Assembly (NCBI RefSeq): GCF_019357415.1
Contig: NZ_CP048410.1
Coordinates: forward strand, 3,126,501-3,190,500
DNA: 64,000 nt
Direction of reading: 5' to 3'
DNA from: Gramella sp. MT6
GTDB lineage: Bacteria > Bacteroidota > Bacteroidia > Flavobacteriales > Flavobacteriaceae
A model generated the notes under the pieces. That model did no database searches. It saw only the letters and a list, made by a program, of their open reading frames with translations, and was not told the origin of the DNA. Positions 1 through 8,288 of this stretch are shown piece by piece. How positions within the stretch are numbered: position 1 is the first letter of the stretch; each line of letters starts with the position of its first letter. The position numbers and the translations under genes were made by a program.

Positions 1-1
1 A

Positions 2-940
2 CTTGAGGAAACTGTAGAAGAGCTCACTGAAATTAGTTTATATAAAGCTACGAACCCGGAGTTACTGGTAAGAGAAATGCTCTCTAAAAAGGATGAAAAT
101 TATTTAACAGACCAAAGTCTTATGACTGGTTTCTATCGTGAAACCATTAAAAAAGGCTGGAGCAATGTTAGTTTATCTGAAGCTGTGGTGAAAATTTTTA
201 AAAGTCCATATAATTCTACAAAGAAAGACCTAGTATCGCTTTTTAAAGCACGTAAGAGTACAGATTATAATAAACTGGACACTCTTGCACTAAAACTTCG
301 AGGTGGTCCGTTCAATACCTTGTATCTGGATATGATGAAATATACTGAGTATGTATTGAGGCCAGGAATGGTAGAAAGTTATGAATTCTCTTTTGACGAC
401 CCGGCAAAGATCAATGACCGTTATACATACGTAGTGAACTTTAAAGAAATTGATGAATCTGACCCTTGGTATTATGGCAAACTTTTTATAGATGCCGAAA
501 CCTCTACCCTTGTTAAGGCCGATTATAGCCTGAACGTAGATGACAGGGATGCTGCTGCCGCCATGTTCGTAAAGAAAAAGCCAAATGGTTCTAAGGTCTA
601 CCCAACAGAACTCAACTACCAGGTTGATTATGCGCAGGAAGATGGTAAATGGCATTTTGCCTACGGTAAAGCACAAATGGATTATGTGGTTAACTGGAAG
701 CGTAAGATCTTTAACTCTAAATATAAGATAGATAGTGAAATGGTAGTAACCGACTGGCAGGAATATGCCAGTGATGACTGGAAGAAAACTGTTGATCTTA
801 TAAATCCGAATATTGTAATGGTAGATGATGTTTCCGGATTCTCAGATTCAGAGTTCTGGGGAAGCAATAATATCATTGAACCAGATAAGTCAATTCAAAA
901 TGCGATCGATAAGATCAACCGTAAAATGGATGACAATTAA
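2..940 (+). CDS. C-terminal part of a carboxypeptidase-regulatory-like domain protein (5' partial)
   Basis: The reading frame is open from base 2, well upstream of the first ATG at 77, so the gene begins outside the window and the ATG is internal. The visible 313 residues are hydrophilic and beta-rich (FSFDDPAK, NFKEID, WYYGKLFID), like the C-terminal half of flavobacterial surface proteins that begin with a carboxypeptidase-like regulatory domain. These are usually exported to the periplasm or outer membrane, with unknown function. No catalytic motif is visible. A strong bidirectional terminator follows 22 bases after the stop. The family call is from general resemblance and is moderate. Confidence 0.6.
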   Translation, partial: LEETVEELTEISLYKATNPELLVREMLSKKDENYLTDQSLMTGFYRETIKKGWSNVSLSEAVVKIFKSPYNSTKKDLVSLFKARKSTDYNKLDTLALKLRGGPFNTLYLDMMKYTEYVLRPGMVESYEFSFDDPAKINDRYTYVVNFKEIDESDPWYYGKLFIDAETSTLVKADYSLNVDDRDAAAAMFVKKKPNGSKVYPTELNYQVDYAQEDGKWHFAYGKAQMDYVVNWKRKIFNSKYKIDSEMVVTDWQEYASDDWKKTVDLINPNIVMVDDVSGFSDSEFWGSNNIIEPDKSIQNAIDKINRKMDDN

Positions 941-961
941 GAATATTTAAATTGAAAAAGT

Positions 962-991
962 AAAAAGCCCTTGCGAATCGCAAGGGCTTTT
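962..991. terminator. Bidirectional rho-independent terminator
   Basis: A near-perfect hairpin AAAAAGCCCTTGCG / CGCAAGGGCTTTT with a two-base loop has A-rich and T-rich flanks on the two sides. It lies between two convergent genes and can end both transcripts. Confidence 0.9.
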
Positions 992-1016
992 AAATTTGAA
1001 TTAGCCAAAATTCAAT

Positions 1017-1601
1017 TTATCCAACATCGATCCATTTTGAAAACGTGTTGGTCTTAGTCTTAATTTTTACAATATAACTACCAGAAGGCACTTTTGAAAA
1101 ATCCAGTTTGCTTTTAACAACCAGGTCATTTGTTCTCAAATTTCCAACGGGCACGCCAAATTTATCAAAAATTTCTATTTCTACCTTATTTTCTTCAGGA
1201 TTTGAAAGGCAAATAGATACCTGATCTCCTGAAACCCTATATAAAGGCTTGAAATCTAATCTGTAAGCAGTATCATCTATACTTAAATTCGAACCATCTT
1301 TTGTGATGGTTGAAAAAGAAACGCTGTGTTCCTTATCGAATATCAAAGTATATTTTCCATCTTCCAGACGATTAAAATCAAAAACCTTGGTGAAAGTGTC
1401 TTCATTAAAGAACTTGTCTTTATACACGATCTCTCCGGTTTCATCAAGAAGGCTAAGCATTGCCCCCTGCTCGAGTCTCTGAACCTCAACAATTAGATTT
1501 TGCTGATTATTCACTTTCAGGTCTAATCCGTCTGACGCATTAACTGAAATGGCCATCATAAAAAGAAAAGCCGTAATTAATTTTTTGAATGTCTTTTTCA
1601 T
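1017..1601 (-). CDS. Secreted protein of unknown function with beta-sandwich repeats
   Basis: The start is set at the ATG at 1601 because a signal peptide (MKKTFKKLITAFLFMMAI, cleavage near VNASDG) begins there; the longer frame to 1640 would put 13 hydrophilic residues before it. The mature protein of about 170 residues has two similar halves, each with an alternating hydrophobic pattern ending in GKYTLIF and GSYIVKI. This pattern is typical of Por-secretion-type beta-sandwich or T9SS C-terminal-like modules, but the canonical T9SS tail is not clear. It is monocistronic, convergent with the partial gene at the left edge and divergent from the AraC regulator. No function is assigned. Confidence 0.7.
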   Translation of the reverse strand: MKKTFKKLITAFLFMMAISVNASDGLDLKVNNQQNLIVEVQRLEQGAMLSLLDETGEIVYKDKFFNEDTFTKVFDFNRLEDGKYTLIFDKEHSVSFSTITKDGSNLSIDDTAYRLDFKPLYRVSGDQVSICLSNPEENKVEIEIFDKFGVPVGNLRTNDLVVKSKLDFSKVPSGSYIVKIKTKTNTFSKWIDVG

Positions 1602-1807
1602 AATCTTAAGTTTTAAGTTAGAACTGCGATTAAAATTCAATTAAAACTAGGTATAAAGAAGGCTCAATGATAGTACGCAATGAACAAGATTGTGTTATAT
1701 ATTAACATCAATTACAGCAGTGAAAACGTTTTCGGTTAATTTTACACATATTACAGATAATTTTGTAATACCTTTAAATAGTGATCCAAACTAAATTTAT
1801 AGGAAAA

Positions 1808-2695
1808 ATGGGATATATGGGAACAGGTAACAAACCTACTCTGGAAAAGATAGAACCGGGATTTGGAAGTTCTTTTTCCTATAGGACTTACTATAGTGAT
1901 CCAGATCACAAAAAGCCAACTTTCTGGCATTACCATCCTGAGATCGAACTGGTTTATGTAAATAAAGGATGTGGTAAACGGCAAATAGGTAGCCACATAT
2001 CCTATTATAGAAATGGTGATCTTATACTAATTGGTTCTTTATTACCTCATTGTTCGTTCACAGACAGCCTTACCGGCCATGAACGGGAATCTGTACTACA
2101 GTTCAAAGAGAGTTTCCTGGGTTATGATTTCTTCGAATCTTCAGAAATGACTGGGATTAAAAATTTATTGGAACGTGCTAAAAAAGGAATTGTATTTCAT
2201 GGTGATACCAAACGGAGGATTGGTGCCAAAATAGAAAGCTTAAAAGACAAGGATCCATTTTCCAGATTAATAGGTTTACTACAGGTTTTAAAAATGCTGG
2301 AAAAAGCTGAAAAATATACTATTCTCAATGCCGGCGGTTTTGTATTGGAAACCTCCTTGCAGGATAATGACAGAATAAATATTATTTTCAATTTTGTAAA
2401 ACAGGAATTTACCAGACCAATTAGTCTTGACGAGATAAGTGAAAAGGTTAGTATGACCAACCCGGCCTTCTGCAGGTATTTTAAAAAGATAACTGGCAAA
2501 ACCTTTACCAGGTTCGTGAATGAATACAGGCTGGCACATGCCGCCAAACTATTACATGAAAAACAGATAAGTATTACTGATGTTTCCTTTGAGAGCGGAT
2601 TTAATAATTTCAGTCATTTCAATAAACAGTTCAAGGCATTCACGGGGAAATCACCTTCCACCTATAGAAATGAATTAAAGTTCAGTGTTTCGTAA
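1808..2695 (+). CDS. AraC-family transcriptional regulator with N-terminal cupin
   Basis: This is a cytoplasmic DNA-binding regulator of about 295 residues. The N-terminal third has a cupin-like sensor signature (FWHYHPEIELVYV, then GDLILIGSLLPH), which usually binds a small ligand. The C-terminal 100 residues form the two-helix-turn-helix AraC domain, with ISLDEISEKVSMTNPAFCRYF and the family signature ISITDVSFESGFNNFSHFNK. The frame extends to a GTG at 1781, but the ATGs at 1808 and 1817 are better placed after AGGAAAA; the exact start is uncertain. It stands alone with its own terminator, so its target is unknown. Confidence 0.88.
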   Translation: MGYMGTGNKPTLEKIEPGFGSSFSYRTYYSDPDHKKPTFWHYHPEIELVYVNKGCGKRQIGSHISYYRNGDLILIGSLLPHCSFTDSLTGHERESVLQFKESFLGYDFFESSEMTGIKNLLERAKKGIVFHGDTKRRIGAKIESLKDKDPFSRLIGLLQVLKMLEKAEKYTILNAGGFVLETSLQDNDRINIIFNFVKQEFTRPISLDEISEKVSMTNPAFCRYFKKITGKTFTRFVNEYRLAHAAKLLHEKQISITDVSFESGFNNFSHFNKQFKAFTGKSPSTYRNELKFSVS

Positions 2696-2728
2696 AAAAA
2701 ATCCCGCTTATCTCTGAGCGGGATTTTC
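2696..2728. terminator. Bidirectional rho-independent terminator
   Basis: The stem ATCCCGCT (2701-2708) / AGCGGGAT (2717-2724) is flanked by A-run and T-run. It separates the AraC gene from the convergent ferredoxin gene. Confidence 0.88.
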
Positions 2729-2747
2729 TTATAATATATAATTAAAA

Positions 2748-3164
<417 letters not shown>

Positions 3165-3241
3165 TTATGGTTTTAAGCTCTGGAAACTTTAATTTCGCTG
3201 CACAAATTTAACATAGGCCACATTCATAACCAAATTAGACG

Positions 3242-4300
3242 ATGACAATCGACGACCATAAATCACATCTTACAACTTTAGGGAAATTTCTTCACCAATT
3301 TCAGCTTACCGAATCGGTAAAAAATAATGATCTGCCAGGTAATGATAAATTCTTTGCAGAGATGGAAGAAAAGATAGATTCTGCTATTCATTATAATGGC
3401 TGGTTCAACCGTGAAAATATCATCTTTTCCCTGCAACAATGGAGTGAAGCTTTAACTCCAAGGAATTTAAAACTGTGGCTGGACAGTTATAAACTTTCTG
3501 ATAGTGGAGGAAAAACCGTTGGCATTGTGATGGCTGGAAACATACCTCTGGTTGGATTTCATGATTTTATATCTGTCCTGGTCTCCGGCCATAAGGTATT
3601 AGTGAAACAGTCCAGTAACGATCAACAACTACTTCCTGTAATCGCCGCTTATCTAATGCATCTGGATAAACGCTACGAAGAACGTATCAGTTTTACAAAA
3701 GAAAAACTGGAAGATTTTGATGCGGTCATAGCTACGGGTAGCAATAATACGGCAAGGTATTTTGAGTATTACTTTAAGGGTAAACCTAATATTATTAGAA
3801 AGAATAGAAATTCAGTCGCTATACTCACCGGTAATGAGACAAAAGAAGACCTGGAAAAGCTAGGTGAAGATATTTTCAGATATTATGGTCTTGGCTGCAG
3901 AAATGTTTCTAAACTTTATGTGCCGGAAAAATATGATTTCGATAGTTTCTTTAAAGCAATTAACGAATGGAATCCTCTGATAAATCAGAATAAATATGCT
4001 AATAACTATGATTATAATAAGGCTGTTTATTTAATAAGTGAATTCAAAATTTTGGACAACGGTTTCCTGATCTTAAAGGAGGATGAGAATTTTGGTTCAC
4101 CTATCGCCTCTTTATTCTATGAAACCTATCTGAACGAAAAGGATCTGGAAAAAAAACTTGAGGAAAATTCAGATAATATTCAGTGTATCGTAAAGAAAAA
4201 TTCGAATAAGAACCAAGTTACTTTTGGCCAAACTCAGAAACCAGAGCTTTGGGATTATGCAGACAACGTAGATACTATTGAATTCCTCTCTAAAATTTAA
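3242..4300 (+). CDS. LuxC-like acyl-CoA reductase
   Basis: This 352-residue protein resembles the LuxC/acyl-CoA reductase family of the aldehyde dehydrogenase fold, which reduces acyl-CoA to fatty aldehyde with NADPH. Visible landmarks are GKTVGIVMAGNIPLVGFHD near residues 88-106, a nucleotide-binding region with VIATGSNNTARYFEYYF, and the probable catalytic cysteine in YYGLGCRNVSKLYVP (about residues 215-229). It is shorter than LuxC (about 480). It lies directly upstream of serC with a 68-base gap, but no shared pathway is obvious. The physiological acyl substrate is unknown. Confidence 0.82.
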   Translation: MTIDDHKSHLTTLGKFLHQFQLTESVKNNDLPGNDKFFAEMEEKIDSAIHYNGWFNRENIIFSLQQWSEALTPRNLKLWLDSYKLSDSGGKTVGIVMAGNIPLVGFHDFISVLVSGHKVLVKQSSNDQQLLPVIAAYLMHLDKRYEERISFTKEKLEDFDAVIATGSNNTARYFEYYFKGKPNIIRKNRNSVAILTGNETKEDLEKLGEDIFRYYGLGCRNVSKLYVPEKYDFDSFFKAINEWNPLINQNKYANNYDYNKAVYLISEFKILDNGFLILKEDENFGSPIASLFYETYLNEKDLEKKLEENSDNIQCIVKKNSNKNQVTFGQTQKPELWDYADNVDTIEFLSKI

Positions 4301-4368
4301 TCTTATAATTTCCCTAACAGCAAATGCTTTGAAAAATTGGCATCTTTGTTTTAACCAACTATAAATTT

Positions 4369-5433
4369 ATGAAAAAGCACAATTTTAGCGCAGGTCCCTG
4401 CATCTTACCGCAAGAGGTATTCAAGGAGGCCTCTCAGGCTATTTTAGATTTTAATAATTCAGGCTTATCAATTTTAGAAATATCCCACCGTAGTGCAGAT
4501 TTTGTAGCGGTAATGGAGGAAGCTCGTACTTTAGCCCTCGAATTACTTGGCTTAAATGACAAAGGTTACAAAGCGCTTTTTCTACAAGGAGGTGCAAGTA
4601 CGCAGTTTTTAATGACCGCCTATAACTTGCTTGAAAAAAAGGCAGCTTATCTTAATACGGGTACCTGGTCTTCTAAAGCGATTAAAGAAGCGAAATTATT
4701 TGGAGATGTAGTAGAAGTAGCTTCCTCAAAGGATAAGAATTTCAATTATATTCCAAAATCCTATGCTATTCCAGACGATGCAGATTATTTTCATTGTACA
4801 AGCAATAACACCATTTTCGGAACTCAAATGAAAGAATTCCCTGCGACTAACAAGCCAATGGTTTGTGATATGAGTAGTGATATTTTTTCCAGGGAAATGG
4901 ATTTTTCAAAATTTGATCTTATTTATGCAGGTGCCCAGAAAAATATGGGGCCAGCTGGTACCACGTTGGTGATAGTTAAGGACGATATTCTTGGTAAGGT
5001 CTCCAGGGAGATTCCTTCGATGATGGACTATGCAGTTCACATTGGCAAAGACAGTATGTTCAACACTCCTGCAGTTTATGCGGTTTACGTCTCTTTGCTC
5101 ACCTTAAGATGGATCAAGGAGCAAGGAGGAATAAAAGCCATGGAAGAAAAGAATAATCAAAAGGCTGAACTCATTTATAACGAAATTGACAGAAATCCAT
5201 TATTCAAAGGTTTTGCCGCTAAAGAAGATCGTTCTGCCATGAACGCTACTTTTAATCTGGTTGATGAATCTCATAAGGAAACATTTGATAAAATGTGGAA
5301 AGATGCCGGGGTGAATGGACTGAATGGTCACAGAAGCGTTGGAGGTTACCGGGCTTCTATGTATAACGCCCTAAGTCTTGAAAGTGTTAAGGTTGTGGTC
5401 GAATTAATGAAAGAATTAGAAACAAGAAGCTAG
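4369..5433 (+). CDS. serC: Phosphoserine aminotransferase
   Basis: PLP enzyme converting 3-phosphohydroxypyruvate and glutamate to phosphoserine and 2-oxoglutarate, the second step of serine synthesis; it can also serve vitamin B6 synthesis. Its 354 residues are full length for the family. It begins with the family signature [13 protein letters not shown], and the PLP lysine lies in [12 protein letters not shown] (about residues 185-196). The C-terminal [15 protein letters not shown] is also diagnostic. serA follows after 25 bases, so the two form an operon. Confidence 0.97.
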   Translation: MKKHNFSAGPCILPQEVFKEASQAILDFNNSGLSILEISHRSADFVAVMEEARTLALELLGLNDKGYKALFLQGGASTQFLMTAYNLLEKKAAYLNTGTWSSKAIKEAKLFGDVVEVASSKDKNFNYIPKSYAIPDDADYFHCTSNNTIFGTQMKEFPATNKPMVCDMSSDIFSREMDFSKFDLIYAGAQKNMGPAGTTLVIVKDDILGKVSREIPSMMDYAVHIGKDSMFNTPAVYAVYVSLLTLRWIKEQGGIKAMEEKNNQKAELIYNEIDRNPLFKGFAAKEDRSAMNATFNLVDESHKETFDKMWKDAGVNGLNGHRSVGGYRASMYNALSLESVKVVVELMKELETRS

Positions 5434-5458
5434 ATAAATTATATAGATCATTTAGAAA

Positions 5459-6436
5459 ATGAAAGTATTAGCAAATGATGGTATCTCCCAGAGCGGAGCA
5501 GAAACACTTAAAAAAGCCGGTTTTGAGGTAATAATCAAGAAAGTTGCTCAAGAACAGCTGAAGGATTTCTTGAACAAGAACGGTATTAGTGTACTTCTAG
5601 TAAGAAGTGCCACGAAAGTTGGTAAGGATATCATTGATAATTGCATCCACTTAAAGGTTATTGGCCGTGGTGGTGTAGGAATGGATAATATTGAAGTTGA
5701 ATATGCGAGAAGCAAAGGCATTGCCGTGATCAATACACCTGCTGCATCATCCAGTTCTGTGGCCGAGCTTGTTTTTGCTCATCTCTTTGGAGGAGTTCGT
5801 AAATTACATGATTCTAACCGGAATATGCCTCTCGAGGGCGATTCGAGATTTAAGGAACTTAAGAAATCTTACGCTGGCGGAATGGAACTTAGGGGGAAAA
5901 CTCTTGGTATCATAGGATTTGGAAGAATTGGTCGGGAAGTGGCTAAAATTGCACTCGGTATCGGTATGAAGGTCATTGCAAGCGATCAACATGTTGGGGA
6001 AGCTGAAATTACTCTTGAATTTTATAATGATCAAACTATAAAAATTCCTATTAAAACAGAACCTGTAGAGATGCTGATCAAAGATTCAGATTTTATTACC
6101 CTTCATGTACCAGCACAGAATAAGCCTGTTATTGGTGCCAGGGAATTTGAAAAAATGAAAGACGGTGTCGGAATTATTAATACTGCCCGGGGAGGGGTAT
6201 TGGATGAAGAAGCTTTACTTGCTGCTATTGAATCTGGGAAAGTGGCCTTTGCAGCACTGGACACCTATGAGAATGAACCTACCCCTGCGATCAAACTATT
6301 AATGAACGAGAGTATTTCTTTGAGCCCACATATTGGAGCAGCAACTAATGAAGCACAGGAAAGGATTGGGGTTGAACTAGCCCAGCAGATCATTTCTATA
6401 TTAAAGAAAGAAAAAAGCAATTCCAGCGATAGCTAA
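5459..6436 (+). CDS. serA: D-3-phosphoglycerate dehydrogenase, short form
   Basis: NAD-dependent enzyme oxidising 3-phosphoglycerate to 3-phosphohydroxypyruvate, the first committed step of serine synthesis. Motifs: the Rossmann GxGxxG in GIIGFGRIGREVAK (about residue 150), catalytic Arg/Glu segment INTARGGVLDEEAL, and catalytic His in SLSPHIGAATNEAQ. At 325 residues it lacks the C-terminal ACT regulatory domain of the 400-residue forms, so the usual serine feedback site is absent. It is co-transcribed with serC. Confidence 0.95.
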   Translation: MKVLANDGISQSGAETLKKAGFEVIIKKVAQEQLKDFLNKNGISVLLVRSATKVGKDIIDNCIHLKVIGRGGVGMDNIEVEYARSKGIAVINTPAASSSSVAELVFAHLFGGVRKLHDSNRNMPLEGDSRFKELKKSYAGGMELRGKTLGIIGFGRIGREVAKIALGIGMKVIASDQHVGEAEITLEFYNDQTIKIPIKTEPVEMLIKDSDFITLHVPAQNKPVIGAREFEKMKDGVGIINTARGGVLDEEALLAAIESGKVAFAALDTYENEPTPAIKLLMNESISLSPHIGAATNEAQERIGVELAQQIISILKKEKSNSSDS

Positions 6437-6492
6437 ATTCATTAGGTTTTTTTTGTAAATTCTAGGGATTTACAATTAAAAAATAAAAAATT

Positions 6493-7116
6493 ATGGCATC
6501 GATCCTGGATATTTTAAATACACCTGCTGGTGAAGCATTGATTAAGAGCGCTAGCAATAAAACTTCAGAAGAAGAAAATAAAGTGACAACTGCACTGGGT
6601 ATGGCCCTACCCCTACTTCTGGGTGCGATGAAAAATAATGCAAGGTCTCAGGAAGGAGCAGCTGGTCTAAATTCTGCTTTGAACAACAACAAACACGATG
6701 GCACTTTACTGAAGAATACAGATGATCTGGATATGGATTATCTCCATTCTGAAGGTGACAAGATACTGACTCATATTCTTGGAGACAGGCAAGATGAAAT
6801 AAGCTCGAATCTTGGATCTGTTTTAAATATGAATAAAGAAAATCTGAACGCTATTCTCAAAATGGCCGCGCCTATTCTTTTAAGCATCCTGGGCAGTCAG
6901 AAAAGAAAAGACAACGTTGGTGAAGACGGTTTAAGTGATCTGCTTGGCTCTGTTTTGGGAAGCAATTCCAAACACGATAATTCATTCTTAAAAACTCTGT
7001 TAGACCGCGATGGGGATGGCAGCGTTATCGACGATATTAGTGGGATGATCCTCGGCGGGGGAAAATCAGATAAGTCTGATGGTAGCATCCTTGGTGGATT
7101 CACCGGAGGAAAATAA
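6493..7116 (+). CDS. DUF937 family protein
   Basis: A 207-residue cytosolic protein of the DUF937 type, with no established function. Sequence landmarks are an N-terminal helix pair (ILDILNTPAGEALIKSASNKT), repeated short LLGSVLGSN and ILGGGKSD segments, and a Gly/Asp-rich C terminus. An EF-hand-like DRDGDGSVIDD motif near residue 173 could bind calcium. It follows serA by 56 bases on the same strand and could be its own transcription unit. Confidence 0.78.
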   Translation: MASILDILNTPAGEALIKSASNKTSEEENKVTTALGMALPLLLGAMKNNARSQEGAAGLNSALNNNKHDGTLLKNTDDLDMDYLHSEGDKILTHILGDRQDEISSNLGSVLNMNKENLNAILKMAAPILLSILGSQKRKDNVGEDGLSDLLGSVLGSNSKHDNSFLKTLLDRDGDGSVIDDISGMILGGGKSDKSDGSILGGFTGGK

Positions 7117-7154
7117 TAGGAATAATTTTTGAACTTAACCTGGAAAAATCAATC

Positions 7155-7583
7155 ATGAAAAATATTATATATATAGCCTTACTCGCATTATTCGTTTATA
7201 GTTGCGGTTCTACCGGCGGAAAAAACTTTCCTTCAGATAAGATCGCTAATGCTGAAAATGATACGGTAAGAATTGCAAATGATAGTCTGGAATATGAAAT
7301 CATAATTATTGAACCAGGCTTCAATCTTTTTATTAATTCCTATGCGAGACCACGGGGCTATTATTCTTTGCCATATCTTGAAAATAAGAACCAGTTTCTG
7401 GTTTCGGAATATAATCAAAGAGTAAGGCAACCACAGCTTTATAATCCTGACCTTTACCTAAATGAGATCAATTATGATCCCAATATAGATTACGGTTATG
7501 AGGTGAATTATTTACTATATAATTATTTCGTGTACTTCAGCCGGCATTATAACCAACGATTTAGTGTACCTACAAGAATTTGA
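7155..7583 (+). CDS. DUF6146 family lipoprotein
   Basis: A 142-residue lipoprotein with signal peptide MKNIIYIALLALFVYSCGST and lipobox cysteine C17, so it is expected to be anchored in the cell envelope. The mature part is rich in Tyr and Asn, with the conserved patterns EYEIIIIEPGF and NYDPNIDYGYEVNY typical of this flavobacterial family. Function unknown. It lies upstream of the DUF6787 gene, whose own promoter-like element starts inside the last codons of this gene. Confidence 0.82.
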   Translation: MKNIIYIALLALFVYSCGSTGGKNFPSDKIANAENDTVRIANDSLEYEIIIIEPGFNLFINSYARPRGYYSLPYLENKNQFLVSEYNQRVRQPQLYNPDLYLNEINYDPNIDYGYEVNYLLYNYFVYFSRHYNQRFSVPTRI

Positions 7584-7608
7584 TTCTTTAATCAAATCCT
7601 TATATTTG
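7579..7608 (+). promoter_or_regulatory. Bacteroidota-type promoter for the DUF6787 gene
   Basis: TTTG (7579-7582), 18 bases, then TATATTTG (7601-7608), matching the Bacteroidota consensus TTTG / TAnnTTTG. The start codon at 7613 is only 4 bases beyond the -7 box, so the mRNA would be leaderless or nearly so. Confidence 0.65.
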
Positions 7609-7612
7609 CAGC

Positions 7613-7918
7613 ATGAAGAAATTGAAAGATCGCTGGGGAATTGATTCTAATTGGCAATTAATTATCATTTTTATTGTTTTCGCAATTACCGGGTCTACAG
7701 CTGCTAAACTTGCAAGTCCTGTGGTAAATCTTCTGGGAATCGATCAGGAAACCAGCCACTGGTCTGTTTACTGGTTCTCTAGAATAGTACTTATTTTTCC
7801 AATTTACCAGGTATTACTTATTTGCTTTGGATGGATATTCGGCCAGTTTCAGTTTTTCTGGGCATTCGAAAAGAAAATGCTAACTAGAATGGGATTATCT
7901 AAAGTTTTCAAAATTTAG
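7613..7918 (+). CDS. DUF6787 family membrane protein
   Basis: A 101-residue inner-membrane protein with two predicted transmembrane segments (about residues 17-37 and 58-82) and a basic C terminus. The pattern WGIDSNWQ at the N terminus and FWAFEKKMLTRMG near the end are hallmarks of this small flavobacterial family, of unknown function. It ends 3 bases before the next gene on the same strand, suggesting co-transcription. Confidence 0.82.
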   Translation: MKKLKDRWGIDSNWQLIIIFIVFAITGSTAAKLASPVVNLLGIDQETSHWSVYWFSRIVLIFPIYQVLLICFGWIFGQFQFFWAFEKKMLTRMGLSKVFKI

Positions 7919-7921
7919 CAT

Positions 7922-8239
7922 TTGAAAGTTCTTAAGAACATATTCTTCATTTGTTCGGCAGTATTGATCTTACTGCCGGGAATCATTAGTTTCTCACATA
8001 TTTTTTCAGAACATAGCCATAAGCTATGTGATAATTATGCTGAACATCACTATCATTCTAAATCTCTAGATTGTGATCTGCATAAATTCAGTAAAAAGTC
8101 TGTCTACCACTTTACAGCGACAGAATATCTGCTGGTTTCAGAAATTACTGAAGTAAAAGAGATTTTTGATTACTACTCATTTTTAAATGAATTTGAACCT
8201 CTTCATTTTGATCTTCGAGGGCCTCCGCAATTTGCTTAG
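7922..8239 (+). CDS. Small exported His-rich protein upstream of a TonB receptor
   Basis: A 105-residue protein read from a TTG start at 7922, 3 bases after the DUF6787 stop; no in-frame ATG lies before the hydrophobic segment, so TTG is preferred. Residues 1-25 form a signal or membrane anchor. The next 30 residues carry many His and Cys (FSEHSHKLCDNYAEHHYHS, then CDLHKF), a pattern suited to binding Zn or Cu. It ends with LRGPPQFA, a tail I associate with small proteins beside metal-transport genes in Bacteroidota. Its place directly upstream of a His-rich TonB receptor supports a role in metal sensing or delivery. Function is inferred. Confidence 0.7.
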   Translation: MKVLKNIFFICSAVLILLPGIISFSHIFSEHSHKLCDNYAEHHYHSKSLDCDLHKFSKKSVYHFTATEYLLVSEITEVKEIFDYYSFLNEFEPLHFDLRGPPQFA

Positions 8240-8288
8240 TAGTTACAGTTTATAAAAGCAAAAATTCAAATCATTTTAAAAAATAATA

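Noticed and set aside
290..676. A 128-residue minus-strand ORF
   Set aside because: It is fully antisense to a well-supported coding frame and has no recognisable protein features.
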